Shown: positions 44,689-53,017 of the stretch, one piece after another
How the letters are laid out: each line of letters starts with the position of its first letter
Numbering within the stretch: position 1 is the stretch's first letter
Origin: Pseudomonas sp. RIT288
Lineage (GTDB): Bacteria > Pseudomonadota > Gammaproteobacteria > Pseudomonadales > Pseudomonadaceae
Reading direction: 5' to 3'
Assembly (NCBI RefSeq): GCF_000631985.1
Contig: NZ_JFYN01000034.1
Location: 186,001 to 250,000, forward strand
Length of the DNA: 64,000 bases
Made by a program: the position numbers and the translations under genes
Notes under the pieces: model-generated
Told to the model about the DNA's origin: nothing
Databases searched by the model: none
The model's input: the letters and a program-made list of their open reading frames with translations, nothing else

Positions 44689-45963
44689 TTACTTGATCAG
44701 TCGGGCCAAGCCATCCAGCAACCGCTGCAGCGCACCCTGATTACGCCGCATCACCGCCAGCCCGGCCTCGGCCATGCGCTGGGCATCACGCGGCAATTCG
44801 AACAGGCGCTGCACTTCCACCGCCAGCCCTTCGGCATCATCCACTTCGGCCAGCGCGCCGGCTTCGCGCAACTGCGCGGCGATGTCGAGGAAGTTGAACA
44901 GGTGCGGGCCACTGATGACCGGTTTGGCCAGGGCCGCCGGCTCCAGCAGGTTATGCCCGCCGTTCGGCACCAGGCTACCACCGACAAAGGCGCTGTCGGC
45001 CAGTGCATAGAGAAACAGCAACTCGCCCATGGTGTCGCCGAGCAGCACGGAAGTGTCCGCCTCGACATTGGCACCACTCGAACGGCGCACCGTGGCAAAG
45101 CCTTCACGCTGGCACAACTCGAACACCGAGTTGAAGCGCTCGGGATGGCGCGGCACCAGAATCAGCAACGCATTCGGGTAGTTCGTCAGCAGCTGGCGAT
45201 GGGCGTCGAGCACCACTTCGTCTTCGCCTTCGTGGGTACTGGCGGCGATCCACACCGGGCGCTCCAGCGCCTGCCATTGACCGCGCAGTTCGTTGGCGCG
45301 TTGCAGCAGCTGCGGGTCGATGCTCAGGTCGAACTTGATCGAGCCAGTGACCTCGACCGTCTGCGGGCGCGCGCCCAGATCGCGGAAGCGCTGGGCTTCG
45401 GCTTCGGTCTGCACCGCGAACAAGCTCATTTCAGCGAGCATCGGCGCGGTCAGCTTGCTGAAGCGACCATAGCCCCGCGCCGATCGCTCGGACAATCGAC
45501 CGTTGGCCAGCGCCACCGGAATCCCGCGTTTGGCACACTGATGAATGTGGTTCGGCCACAGTTCGGTTTCCATGATCACTGCCAGTTTCGGTTTGGCGTG
45601 ATCAAGAAAACGCGCCGCGGCGCACGGCAAGTCATAGGGCAGATAGCAATGCTGGATGCGCGGCTCGCTGGCGAACAGTGCCTGAATCCGTTCCGATCCG
45701 GTCGGGGTCATGCAGGTCACGGTGATCGGCAGTTGTGGATAACGTTGCAGCAAGGCGCGGATCATCGGCGCAGCGGCGATGCTCTCGCCCACCGACACCG
45801 CGTGCACCCAGATCCCGCCGGGCTGCAGTGACGGCATCCCGCAGGAGAAGCGCTCGCCAATCCGTTTGGCATACGCCGGGGCCTTGCGCGAGCGCAGCCA
45901 CAGCCGAATCGCCACCAATGGCAGCCCCAGGTAAAACAGCGCGGTGTAGAGAGTTCTATTCAT
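44689..45963 (-). CDS. waaA: 3-deoxy-D-manno-octulosonic acid (Kdo) transferase WaaA
   Basis: WaaA transfers Kdo residues from CMP-Kdo to lipid IVA at the inner face of the inner membrane. The 424-residue product has an N-terminal membrane anchor (about 4-22). The catalytic Glu lies in HAVSVGESIAAAP, and downstream motifs include METELWPN, GSIKFD and GGSLVPNGGHNLLEP, all family signatures. It opens the LPS part of the window. Confidence 0.95.
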   Translation of the reverse strand: MNRTLYTALFYLGLPLVAIRLWLRSRKAPAYAKRIGERFSCGMPSLQPGGIWVHAVSVGESIAAAPMIRALLQRYPQLPITVTCMTPTGSERIQALFASEPRIQHCYLPYDLPCAAARFLDHAKPKLAVIMETELWPNHIHQCAKRGIPVALANGRLSERSARGYGRFSKLTAPMLAEMSLFAVQTEAEAQRFRDLGARPQTVEVTGSIKFDLSIDPQLLQRANELRGQWQALERPVWIAASTHEGEDEVVLDAHRQLLTNYPNALLILVPRHPERFNSVFELCQREGFATVRRSSGANVEADTSVLLGDTMGELLFLYALADSAFVGGSLVPNGGHNLLEPAALAKPVISGPHLFNFLDIAAQLREAGALAEVDDAEGLAVEVQRLFELPRDAQRMAEAGLAVMRRNQGALQRLLDGLARLIK

Positions 45964-45974
45964 GGCGGCGGAGT

Positions 45975-46877
45975 TTATCGACTTTTGTCGCCAATCGCCC
46001 GCAAGTGCACGGCAAAACGTTCGGCCAGCCAGCTCGCGGCAGGCCCCAGGGGTTCATCCCGGCGCCAGACCAGCTCCACCACCAGCGCCGGCGGGGTCCA
46101 TTCGCTGTCCAGTTCGACCATCAACCCCTGATAGGCCGAGTACTGCACCACATGCCGGGGCAGCCAGGCCCAGCCCAGATCCCGCACCAGCCATTCGGCC
46201 ATCACGTAGAAGCTATCAGCGCGCCACACTTGCGGGCTGGCCGGTTCGTTGCCGGGGTAGACGCTGGTTTGCGTCGACATCAGCAATTGCCGATGCTGCG
46301 CCAATTGCTGGCAGGTGACGTAGGGCTGCGTCGCCAGCGGATGATTGATCCCGCAGACCGTGACCATTTCCACCCGGCCCAATACCCGACGCTCCAGCGC
46401 TTCAGGAATTTCATCGTGATAGAACAGCAAGCCCAGATCGGCGCGACGCTCGACCAGTTTGCGTGCGACTTCACCCTGGGCGGCGCTGGTCAGTTGCACT
46501 TCGAGGCTGGGAAATTGCTCGGCCAGCGCATCGAAGCTTTCCACCAGTGCCTGATACGGCATCGCTTCATCCTGAGCTACCCGAAGCTGCGCTTCCTGAC
46601 CGCGCATCATCGCCATCGCCCGACCATTGAGGCGCGCGCATTGACGCAACACTTCGCGCGCCTCTTCGAGCAGCGCCTCGCCGGCTTCGGTGAGCCTGGG
46701 TTGGCGACCACTGCTACGCTCGAACAGGCTGACACCCAAATCGTCTTCCAGCATGGCAATCGCACTGCTGATTGCCGACTGTGCCTTGCGTTGCTGGCGC
46801 GCCACGGCAGAAAACGAGCGTTGTTCGGCGACGCTGACGAAGGCGCGCAGTTGTTCGAGATTCCACAGGGTATTCAT
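45975..46877 (-). CDS. LysR-family transcriptional regulator
   Basis: The 300-residue regulator begins MNTLWNLEQLRAFVSVAEQR and has the LysR winged helix (about 1-60, with AVARQQRKAQSAISSAI). An effector-binding domain follows with GINHPLATQPYVT and a C-terminal GLMVELD region. It is divergent from the SMR transporter gene 102 bp away, so it probably controls that gene and itself. An alternative start at 46889 (MGCSMN) adds four residues. Inducer unknown. Confidence 0.88.
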   Translation of the reverse strand: MNTLWNLEQLRAFVSVAEQRSFSAVARQQRKAQSAISSAIAMLEDDLGVSLFERSSGRQPRLTEAGEALLEEAREVLRQCARLNGRAMAMMRGQEAQLRVAQDEAMPYQALVESFDALAEQFPSLEVQLTSAAQGEVARKLVERRADLGLLFYHDEIPEALERRVLGRVEMVTVCGINHPLATQPYVTCQQLAQHRQLLMSTQTSVYPGNEPASPQVWRADSFYVMAEWLVRDLGWAWLPRHVVQYSAYQGLMVELDSEWTPPALVVELVWRRDEPLGPAASWLAERFAVHLRAIGDKSR

Positions 46878-46903
46878 GCTGCAGCCCATCTTAAAAACAG
46901 ATA

Positions 46904-46940
46904 GGTAATGACTTTACCCCATCTGGCGAGCGACTAGAAT
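46904..46940 (+). promoter_or_regulatory. SMR gene promoter with overlapping LysR-type operator
   Basis: TTTACC (46913-46918), a 16-bp spacer and TAGAAT (46935-46940) form a good sigma-70 promoter 40 bp before the SMR ATG. An inverted repeat GGTAA-TGACT-TTACC (46904-46918) overlaps the -35. Its 15-bp size and interrupted dyad fit a LysR-type box. Confidence 0.6.
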
Positions 46941-46979
46941 GCCGCCTCAGCAAGCAACGTTTTACATGAGGATCTACAC

Positions 46980-47312
46980 ATGAACGCCTACGCCTTCCTG
47001 GCTATCGCCATCTGCGCCGAAGTGATCGCCACCGTTTCGATGAAAGCGGTCAAAGGCTTGAGCACTCCGCTGCCGCTGATCCTGGTGATCGTCGGCTACG
47101 GGATCGCCTTCTGGATGCTGACACTGGTGGTGCGTACTGTGCCGGTGGGAGTCGCCTACGCCGTGTGGGCGGGCATGGGCATCGTCATGGTCAGTGTCGC
47201 GGCGCTGTTCATTTACGGGCAGAAGCTGGACGTACCGGCGATGCTCGGGATGGCGCTGATCGTGCTCGGTGTGGTGGTCATCCAGCTGTTCTCCAAGACC
47301 GCAGGGCATTGA
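46980..47312 (+). CDS. Small multidrug resistance (SMR) transporter, EmrE type
   Basis: The 110-residue protein has four membrane helices and the essential Glu14 in AICAEVIATVSMKA. The third-helix signature is GVAYAVWAGMGIVMVSV. SMR proteins are dual-topology dimers that exchange protons for cationic compounds such as quaternary amines or polyamines; others export guanidinium. The motif set is closer to EmrE/QacE than to the guanidinium (Gdx) type. A LysR regulator is divergent. A REP element directly follows the stop. Confidence 0.9.
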   Translation: MNAYAFLAIAICAEVIATVSMKAVKGLSTPLPLILVIVGYGIAFWMLTLVVRTVPVGVAYAVWAGMGIVMVSVAALFIYGQKLDVPAMLGMALIVLGVVVIQLFSKTAGH

Positions 47313-47314
47313 AG

Positions 47315-47392
47315 AAAAAGATCGCAGCCTTCGGCAGCTCCTACATTGGAATGCATATCCCTGTAGGAGCTGCCGCAGGCTGCGATCTTTTT
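47315..47392. repeat. REP palindrome pair after the SMR gene
   Basis: AAAAAGATCGCAGCCTTCGGCAGCTCCTAC faces GTAGGAGCTGCCGCAGGCTGCGATCTTTTTT. It begins two bases after the SMR stop, and the ending T run would act as a terminator. Confidence 0.88.
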
Positions 47393-47458
47393 TCGCCTCT
47401 GAGCTCCGATCCCCGAGTCTGTATACTGCGCCCTCGTCTTGAACACTGAGGTCGTTGC

Positions 47459-48634
47459 ATGCCATCCGTTATTTCCACCGACGTTTTGATTGTCGGCGCT
47501 GGTGTCGCCGGCCTCTGGCTGAACGCGCGTCTGCGCCGCCAGGGCTTTTCGACCGTGCTGGTGGAAAACGCCAGCCTCGGCGGCGGGCAGAGTGTGAAAT
47601 CCCAGGGCATCATTCACGGCGGCGCCAAGTACGCGCTGCACGGTGCGCTGACGGGCGCCTCGGAAGCCATCGCCGACATGCCGCGCCGCTGGCGTGAAGC
47701 GCTGGCCGGCAACGGCGAGCTGGACCTGTCCGGCGTGCGCCTGTTGTCCGAAGCGCATTACCTGTGGTCGCCCGGCACCCTCGCCGGCAACCTCACCAGT
47801 TTCTTCGCCAGCAAAGCCGTGCGCGGCCGGGTCGATCAGGTCAAGGGCGATCAACTGCCGCCGGCCCTGCAAGACAAGCGCTTCAAGGGCAAGGTCTACC
47901 GCCTCGCCGAACTGGTGGTCGACGTGCCGAGCCTGATCCAGCGCCTGGCCGATCTGGCCGGCGACGGTCTGCTCGCCGGGCAAACCATCGAGCCGCTGCT
48001 GGAAGCAGGCGTGCTGGTCGGCCTGAAAGTCGACGGTCGTGAAATCCGCGCCCAACGCATCGTCCTCAGTGCCGGTGCCGGCACTGCCCGGTTGCTGGAT
48101 GACCTGGGCCTGAGCCAACCGGCGATGCAACGCCGGCCGCTGCACATGATCATCGCCAAAGGCCCAAGCCTGAAGCCGTTGTACGCTCACTGCCTGGGCG
48201 GCGGCACCAAGCCGCGCATCACCGTCACCACTCACCCGGCCGCTGATGGCAACTGGGTCTGGTACCTGGGCGGCGACATTGCCGAAAGCGATGGCGTGGC
48301 CCGCGAGCCTGCGGAGCAGATCGCCACGGCGCAGAAAGAACTCGGCCAGTTGCTGCCATGGATCGACCTGAGCCAGGTGCAATGGGCGACCTTGCGCGTG
48401 GATCGCGCCGAGCCGCTGCAAACCGGCCTGAGCCGTCCGGACAACGCCTTCCTCGCCGAACAGGGTCGCCTGCTGGTGGGCTGGCCGACCAAACTGGCAC
48501 TGGCACCGGACTTCGCTGACCGGGTCATCGCTGCGCTGGAGCGCGACGCCATCCAGCCGCAACCGGCCGAGCCATTGCCGGCACTGCCAAAACCACCGAT
48601 GAGCGTACCGGCCTGGGAGCAACTGTTGCCATGA
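47459..48634 (+). CDS. FAD-dependent oxidoreductase (DAO family)
   Basis: The 391-residue product has an N-terminal Rossmann FAD site IVGAGVAGLWLNARLRRQG (11-29), the SLGGGQSVKSQGIIHGG segment and a C-terminal GWPTKLALAP. It resembles the FAD-dependent oxidoreductases of the glycerol-3-phosphate dehydrogenase/L-2-hydroxyglutarate oxidase fold. Substrate cannot be named. Its last four bases overlap the aldo-keto reductase start (ATGA), so the two are probably a functional pair. Confidence 0.85.
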   Translation: MPSVISTDVLIVGAGVAGLWLNARLRRQGFSTVLVENASLGGGQSVKSQGIIHGGAKYALHGALTGASEAIADMPRRWREALAGNGELDLSGVRLLSEAHYLWSPGTLAGNLTSFFASKAVRGRVDQVKGDQLPPALQDKRFKGKVYRLAELVVDVPSLIQRLADLAGDGLLAGQTIEPLLEAGVLVGLKVDGREIRAQRIVLSAGAGTARLLDDLGLSQPAMQRRPLHMIIAKGPSLKPLYAHCLGGGTKPRITVTTHPAADGNWVWYLGGDIAESDGVAREPAEQIATAQKELGQLLPWIDLSQVQWATLRVDRAEPLQTGLSRPDNAFLAEQGRLLVGWPTKLALAPDFADRVIAALERDAIQPQPAEPLPALPKPPMSVPAWEQLLP

Positions 48635-49443
48635 GCGTAGCGACCCTGCACGAACTGCATCGCCCCTTGGGCAGCACCGGCCTGATGGTTTCACCGCTGG
48701 GCCTGGGCACAGTCAAACTCGGCCGCGACCAGGGCGTGAAATACCCCAACGGTTTCCAGATCCCCGACGATGACGCGGCACGCATGCTGCTCAAGCAGGC
48801 CAAAGGGCTGGGCATCAACCTGATCGACACCGCCCCGGCCTACGGTCGCAGTGAGGAACGCCTCGGCCCGTTGTTGCGTCGCCAGCGGCAGGACTGGGTG
48901 ATCGTCAGCAAGGTCGGTGAAGAGTTTGCCGACGGCCTGTCGCAGCATGACTTCAGTGCGGCACATACGCGGATGTCGGTCGAGCGTAGCCTGCAACGTC
49001 TTGAAACCGATTTTATCGACCTGGTGCTGGTGCACTCCGACGGCAACGACCTGGCGATCCTTGAGCACGAAGAGGTCTACGCTACCCTCGCCGCCCTCAA
49101 GGCCGAGGGCAAGATTCGCGGTTTCGGCTTCTCCGGCAAAACTGTCGAGGGCGGACTCAAGGCGCTGGAGCAAGGGGACTGCGCGATGGTCACCTACAAT
49201 CTGAACGAACAGAACGAGAAGGCAGTCATTGACTATGCTGCTGCCCACGGCAAAGCCATTCTGGTGAAAAAAGCCCTGGCAAGCGGCCATGTATGCCTGA
49301 GTCCGGGCGTGGATCCAGTGCGCGCCAGCTTCGAGTTGTTGTTCCAGCAGCCCGGCGTGGCCAGTGCTATTGTCGGAACGATCAATCCGCTGCACCTCGC
49401 CCATAACGTTGCGACCGTTGCCCAGGTCCTTCGTGGTCACTGA
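48631..49443 (+). CDS. Aldo/keto reductase
   Basis: The 270-residue product is a (beta/alpha)8 NADPH-type reductase. Motifs are LGLGTVKLG, LIDTAPAYGRSEERLG with the catalytic Asp and Tyr, VIVSKVGEE with the Lys, and LVLVHSDG with the His. The C-terminal ASAIVGTINP cofactor segment is present. It is shorter than most (about 310), lacking part of the C-terminal loops. Translationally coupled to the FAD oxidoreductase. Confidence 0.88.
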   Translation: MSVATLHELHRPLGSTGLMVSPLGLGTVKLGRDQGVKYPNGFQIPDDDAARMLLKQAKGLGINLIDTAPAYGRSEERLGPLLRRQRQDWVIVSKVGEEFADGLSQHDFSAAHTRMSVERSLQRLETDFIDLVLVHSDGNDLAILEHEEVYATLAALKAEGKIRGFGFSGKTVEGGLKALEQGDCAMVTYNLNEQNEKAVIDYAAAHGKAILVKKALASGHVCLSPGVDPVRASFELLFQQPGVASAIVGTINPLHLAHNVATVAQVLRGH

Positions 49444-49474
49444 CGCCGCCCCGCGGCCTTAAGCAGGAGCCGAC

Positions 49475-50443
49475 ATGCCGCGCACGCTCATCAGAAAGAA
49501 CCCGAGCGACTTCAAGACGCTACCGCTGTTCGTCGAGGCAACGCCCGAAGGCCTGACCTATCAAAGCGTCGGTATGCCGCTGAATTTCGCCCAGACCCTG
49601 CAGCGGCGCAAACCGGTGAGTGTGGCGGATGCCGAGCGCTTCGCGGTGGAGCTGGCCAACCTTGGGGTCTCGGTGCGCCTGACGCTGCATTGGCAGAATC
49701 GCGATTACTGGGTGCTGGTGCGCCAGCGTCGGCAGGATCGCGGGGACGTCGTGCTCAAGCTGATTTCCGGCTACGTGCCTGCTCAAGAACTGAACATCCC
49801 GTTGCACACGGCGATTCAGGAAATTGCCGAAGAGTGTCTGCTGGAAACCCCGGAAGGCTGGCTCGGCGGACGCTTCAATGACACCTGGCTACCCGCGCCC
49901 TACTCCTCCGCCCTGCATTATCGCGAGGCCCTGCCGTTTCGCCTGACGCCGCAGTCCGGTTCGGCGCGGCCGGTGCGCTGCGCCAATCTGCAATTGCTCG
50001 AACGGCCACGGGCCTATGTGCATCTGCCGACGGCATCACTGCAACTGATCTATGACTTGCGCCTGGACGTGCCCAAGGAAGTCAAATCCCTGAGTCTGTT
50101 TCATGTCGATGAACGCCTGGAAGGTGATCAACTGGTGGCGCGACTGGACCGCAAGCGCCCCGATCTGTACCTGATGCCGTTGCAGGACGGCGAACCGCTG
50201 GCCGAGCTGTATACCTTGAAGAAGGGTCAGCTGTCTCCGGCGGGCACGCGTGGTCTGTATCTGGCCGAAAGCTTTGCCAGACAGGATGGCTGGCTGGTGC
50301 GTGAAGAGCGGATTCGCTGGAAGGACTGGTTACGCCAACAAGGCCTGACCCCGCCGGAGAAGCCTACGGGCCTGGCGCGGTTGCGTGGCAAGGCCAAGCA
50401 ACTGCTGAAAAAGATCGTACCGCGCAAGAAAGTCAGCTCCTGA
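49475..50443 (+). CDS. Conserved Pseudomonas hypothetical protein
   Basis: The 322-residue protein begins MPRTLIRKNPSDFKTLPLFV and ends in a basic tail (RGKAKQLLKKIVPRKK). A stretch IQEIAEECLLETPEG (about 111-125) loosely recalls a Nudix helix, but the full box is missing. There is no signal peptide or membrane helix. It follows the aldo-keto reductase by 31 bp on the same strand with an AGGAG ribosome binding site, and lies next to LPS genes as in P. aeruginosa. Function unknown. Confidence 0.78.
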   Translation: MPRTLIRKNPSDFKTLPLFVEATPEGLTYQSVGMPLNFAQTLQRRKPVSVADAERFAVELANLGVSVRLTLHWQNRDYWVLVRQRRQDRGDVVLKLISGYVPAQELNIPLHTAIQEIAEECLLETPEGWLGGRFNDTWLPAPYSSALHYREALPFRLTPQSGSARPVRCANLQLLERPRAYVHLPTASLQLIYDLRLDVPKEVKSLSLFHVDERLEGDQLVARLDRKRPDLYLMPLQDGEPLAELYTLKKGQLSPAGTRGLYLAESFARQDGWLVREERIRWKDWLRQQGLTPPEKPTGLARLRGKAKQLLKKIVPRKKVSS

Positions 50444-50448
50444 AACGC

Positions 50449-50524
50449 AAAAGATCGCCGCCTGCGGCAGCTCCTACAGGGAAACGCATTCCAATGCAGG
50501 AGCTGCCGCAGGCGGCGATCTTTT
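50449..50524. repeat. REP palindrome pair between the hypothetical gene and hldE
   Basis: AAAAGATCGCCGCCTGCGGCAGCTCCTAC faces GCAGGAGCTGCCGCAGGCGGCGATCTTTT. It carries the same compensating change (GCCGCC/GGCGGC) in both arms, showing that the stem has been kept paired. It lies between convergent genes. Confidence 0.87.
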
Positions 50525-50533
50525 CAGCTTGAA

Positions 50534-51955
50534 TCAGTGACCGCGGATTTTTTCCACGATCGCGGTGGTCGAGCTGTTTTCCACCAGACCCAGCACTTTC
50601 ACCGTGCCGCCGTAAGCCTTGACGATATCGGCACCAACAACCTGGTCGATACCGTAATCACCGCCCTTGACCAACACATCCGGCTTGACCTCGCGCAACA
50701 GGTTTTCCGGGGTGCCTTCCGGGAAGCTGATCACCCAGTCCACCGCACCGAGGCCGGCAAGTACCGCCATGCGTCGGTCGACACTGTTGATCGGACGTCC
50801 CGGCCCTTTCAGGCGGCTGACCGAGGCGTCATCGTTGATTGCCACGATCAGACGGTCGCCCTGGGCGCGCGCCTGCTCGAGGTAGGTCACGTGCCCGGCA
50901 TGCAGAATGTCGAAGCAGCCATTGGTGAAGACGATGCGCTCGTTATGCGCACGGGCATCAGCCACTGCCAGCACCAACTGCTCCAGACCCAGAACACCAC
51001 GCTCTGAGCCCTCTTCACGCTGAATCGCGCGGCGCAGTTCCGGAGCGCTGATCGCTGCAGTACCGAGCTTGCCGACCACAATACCGGCCGCCAGGTTGGC
51101 CAGTGCCACCGCATGCGGCAACTCTTCACCGGCAGCGATCGCCGCCGCCAGGGTGGAAATCACCGTGTCGCCGGCACCGGTCACGTCGAACACTTCACGG
51201 GCACGGGCCGGCAAATGCAGCGCCGGATGCTCCGGACGCAGCAGGGTCATGCCGTGTTCACCACGGGTGACCAGCAGCGCGCCGAGTTCGAGATCGTGCA
51301 TCAGGGTCGCGCCCTTGCTCACCAGTTCGTGCTCATCGGCGCAACCGCCGACGATGGCTTCGAATTCACTGAGGTTCGGCGTGATCAGACTGGCGCCACG
51401 GTAGATCGAAAAATCCTTGCCCTTGGGATCGGCCAGCACCGGAATGCCTTTGGCACGGGCCGCCTGAATCAAGGCCTGATGGTTTTTCAGCGCACCTTTG
51501 CCGTAGTCCGACAGTACCAGCACCTTGATGCCTTCGAGCAGATCATCGACCTGCGAAGCCAGGGCCAGCGCATCGGTGGCAAACGGTTCTTCGAAGTCGA
51601 TACGCAGCAATTGCTGGTGGCGACTCATGACCCGCAGCTTGACGATGGTCGGCTGATGCGCAATGCGCTGGAACAGGGCACGCACGCCCGCGCCCTTGAG
51701 ACTGTTGCTCAGGCTGTCGGCGGCTTCGTCATCACCGGTCACACCGACCAGCGACGCCGGCGCACCCAGCGCGGCAATGTTCAAGGCAACGTTGGCAGCA
51801 CCGCCCGGGCGGTCTTCGATTTGCTCGACTTTTACGACCGGAACCGGTGCCTCAGGGGAAATCCGTGAGGTTCCACCATGCCAGTAACGGTCGAGCATGA
51901 CATCGCCGACCACCAAGACTGGGGCTTGATCGAATCGCGGCATGGACAACTTCAT
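50534..51955 (-). CDS. hldE: Bifunctional heptose kinase/adenylyltransferase HldE
   Basis: HldE makes ADP-heptose for the LPS inner core. The 473-residue product, from MKLSMPRFDQAPVLVVGDVM, has a ribokinase-like N-terminal kinase domain (GGAANVALNIAALG, DVTGAGDTVISTLAAAI). The C-terminal cytidylyltransferase-like domain carries FTNGCFDILHAGHVTYL (about 344-360). The ATG at 51955 is chosen over 51973 on family start. Confidence 0.96.
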   Translation of the reverse strand: MKLSMPRFDQAPVLVVGDVMLDRYWHGGTSRISPEAPVPVVKVEQIEDRPGGAANVALNIAALGAPASLVGVTGDDEAADSLSNSLKGAGVRALFQRIAHQPTIVKLRVMSRHQQLLRIDFEEPFATDALALASQVDDLLEGIKVLVLSDYGKGALKNHQALIQAARAKGIPVLADPKGKDFSIYRGASLITPNLSEFEAIVGGCADEHELVSKGATLMHDLELGALLVTRGEHGMTLLRPEHPALHLPARAREVFDVTGAGDTVISTLAAAIAAGEELPHAVALANLAAGIVVGKLGTAAISAPELRRAIQREEGSERGVLGLEQLVLAVADARAHNERIVFTNGCFDILHAGHVTYLEQARAQGDRLIVAINDDASVSRLKGPGRPINSVDRRMAVLAGLGAVDWVISFPEGTPENLLREVKPDVLVKGGDYGIDQVVGADIVKAYGGTVKVLGLVENSSTTAIVEKIRGH

Positions 51956-52079
51956 GGAGCAACCCACATACAAAATGAACAGGGGCGCGATATTAACACA
52001 GGGTTGGCAAAGGCTCGCGCAGCGGCTGCAACAGGATGAAACAGAACGCTTTTGCGCTTGTTTTCCGTACAGCCGCCGA

Positions 52080-52784
52080 TCACTCGTAACCCAGCAAATC
52101 GTAATCGCGCTGGTAGATCCGCCGCACCAGCCTGCGCGTGCGTATTGTGCAGAATTCCCGGGCCGGCACGGCTCGACGCTGTTGCGAGCGATTGACGTGC
52201 GGCAGACTCACCGTTTGTCCAAGGTGTTCACACACCAGACTGAAATCACGCTGCAGATGCTCCTGATAACCGACGAAATCCAGCCCGAGACGCCCCAGCG
52301 AGTCGGTCAGGAAATCGGTTTGCGCCGCGAAGTGCAGTTGCCGCGAGATGGTTTCGGGGTGTAGCCAGCGGGCGACAAAATCGTCGAAGTCGCGGTAATG
52401 CCTGACCAGTTGCTGGGCGGCGTGATCACGCTCGCTCAACGCATTGCCGCGCAGGAAGGCGTAGGCCGAATAGGCGCGTTCCAGCGGATCGCGGACAAAG
52501 GCGAACTTGAATGCCTTCGCGAATGCCTCGGGGAATTGCTCCTCGTACCAGTACAACGGCAAATGCCCGGGACGCCAGCCGTCGAACATTGCCGTACAGA
52601 TGCTGCTGCCGGCGCATTTCGGGACATGGATGAACAGGCAGGAGCGCTGCTGGAAGGGCTGGGGAAACGTCAGGTTGGCTGACATCGACTTGTTCACCAC
52701 CTGACGATCGACCACCGACAGGCGCCCGAGCAGAAAGGCCCGCTGTGGCTTGGGCAGCAGTTTCCAGAGATAGCGTTGCAGCAT
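52080..52784 (-). CDS. Sulfotransferase family 2-type protein
   Basis: The 234-residue product has the PAPS 5'-phosphosulfate loop FIHVPKCAGSS (about 51-61) and the 3'-phosphate motif FVRDPLERAYSAYAFLRG (about 94-111), so it should sulfate a carbohydrate using PAPS. There is no evident membrane segment. It lies between hldE and msbA. This position suggests an LPS or other glycan target, but this is inference. P. aeruginosa has different genes at this point, so it may be an acquired or variable gene. Confidence 0.85.
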   Translation of the reverse strand: MLQRYLWKLLPKPQRAFLLGRLSVVDRQVVNKSMSANLTFPQPFQQRSCLFIHVPKCAGSSICTAMFDGWRPGHLPLYWYEEQFPEAFAKAFKFAFVRDPLERAYSAYAFLRGNALSERDHAAQQLVRHYRDFDDFVARWLHPETISRQLHFAAQTDFLTDSLGRLGLDFVGYQEHLQRDFSLVCEHLGQTVSLPHVNRSQQRRAVPAREFCTIRTRRLVRRIYQRDYDLLGYE

Positions 52785-52911
52785 GAAAGTACCCGCGCGA
52801 CGGGGATGACCCCCTCGATGAAAGTCAGAGTTCGTTGAGGAACCTTAACAAGCGCGGTACCCGGTTTTATTCCGGTTTGGTCAAGAAGGGTAATGGTCTC
52901 GATACAAACGA

Positions 52912-53003
52912 CTGTGGGAGCGAGCCTGCTCGCGATAGCGGGTGAACATTCGACACGGACGTCGTCTGTTGCAGCGCCTTCGCGAGCAGGCTCGCTCCCA
53001 CAG
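52912..53003. repeat. REP palindrome pair (CTGTGGGAGCGAGCCTGCTCGCGA family)
   Basis: CTGTGGGAGCGAGCCTGCTCGCGA faces TCGCGAGCAGGCTCGCTCCCACAG about 45 bases away. It is the only copy of this third family in the window and lies between the sulfotransferase gene and msbA. Confidence 0.86.
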
Positions 53004-53017
53004 GGCTGAGCCTGAAA

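Noticed and set aside
49475..50443. Nudix hydrolase assignment for the hypothetical gene next to hldE
   Set aside because: Only an EIAEE-like fragment is present; the full Nudix box with its Gly and Arg-Glu spacing is missing.
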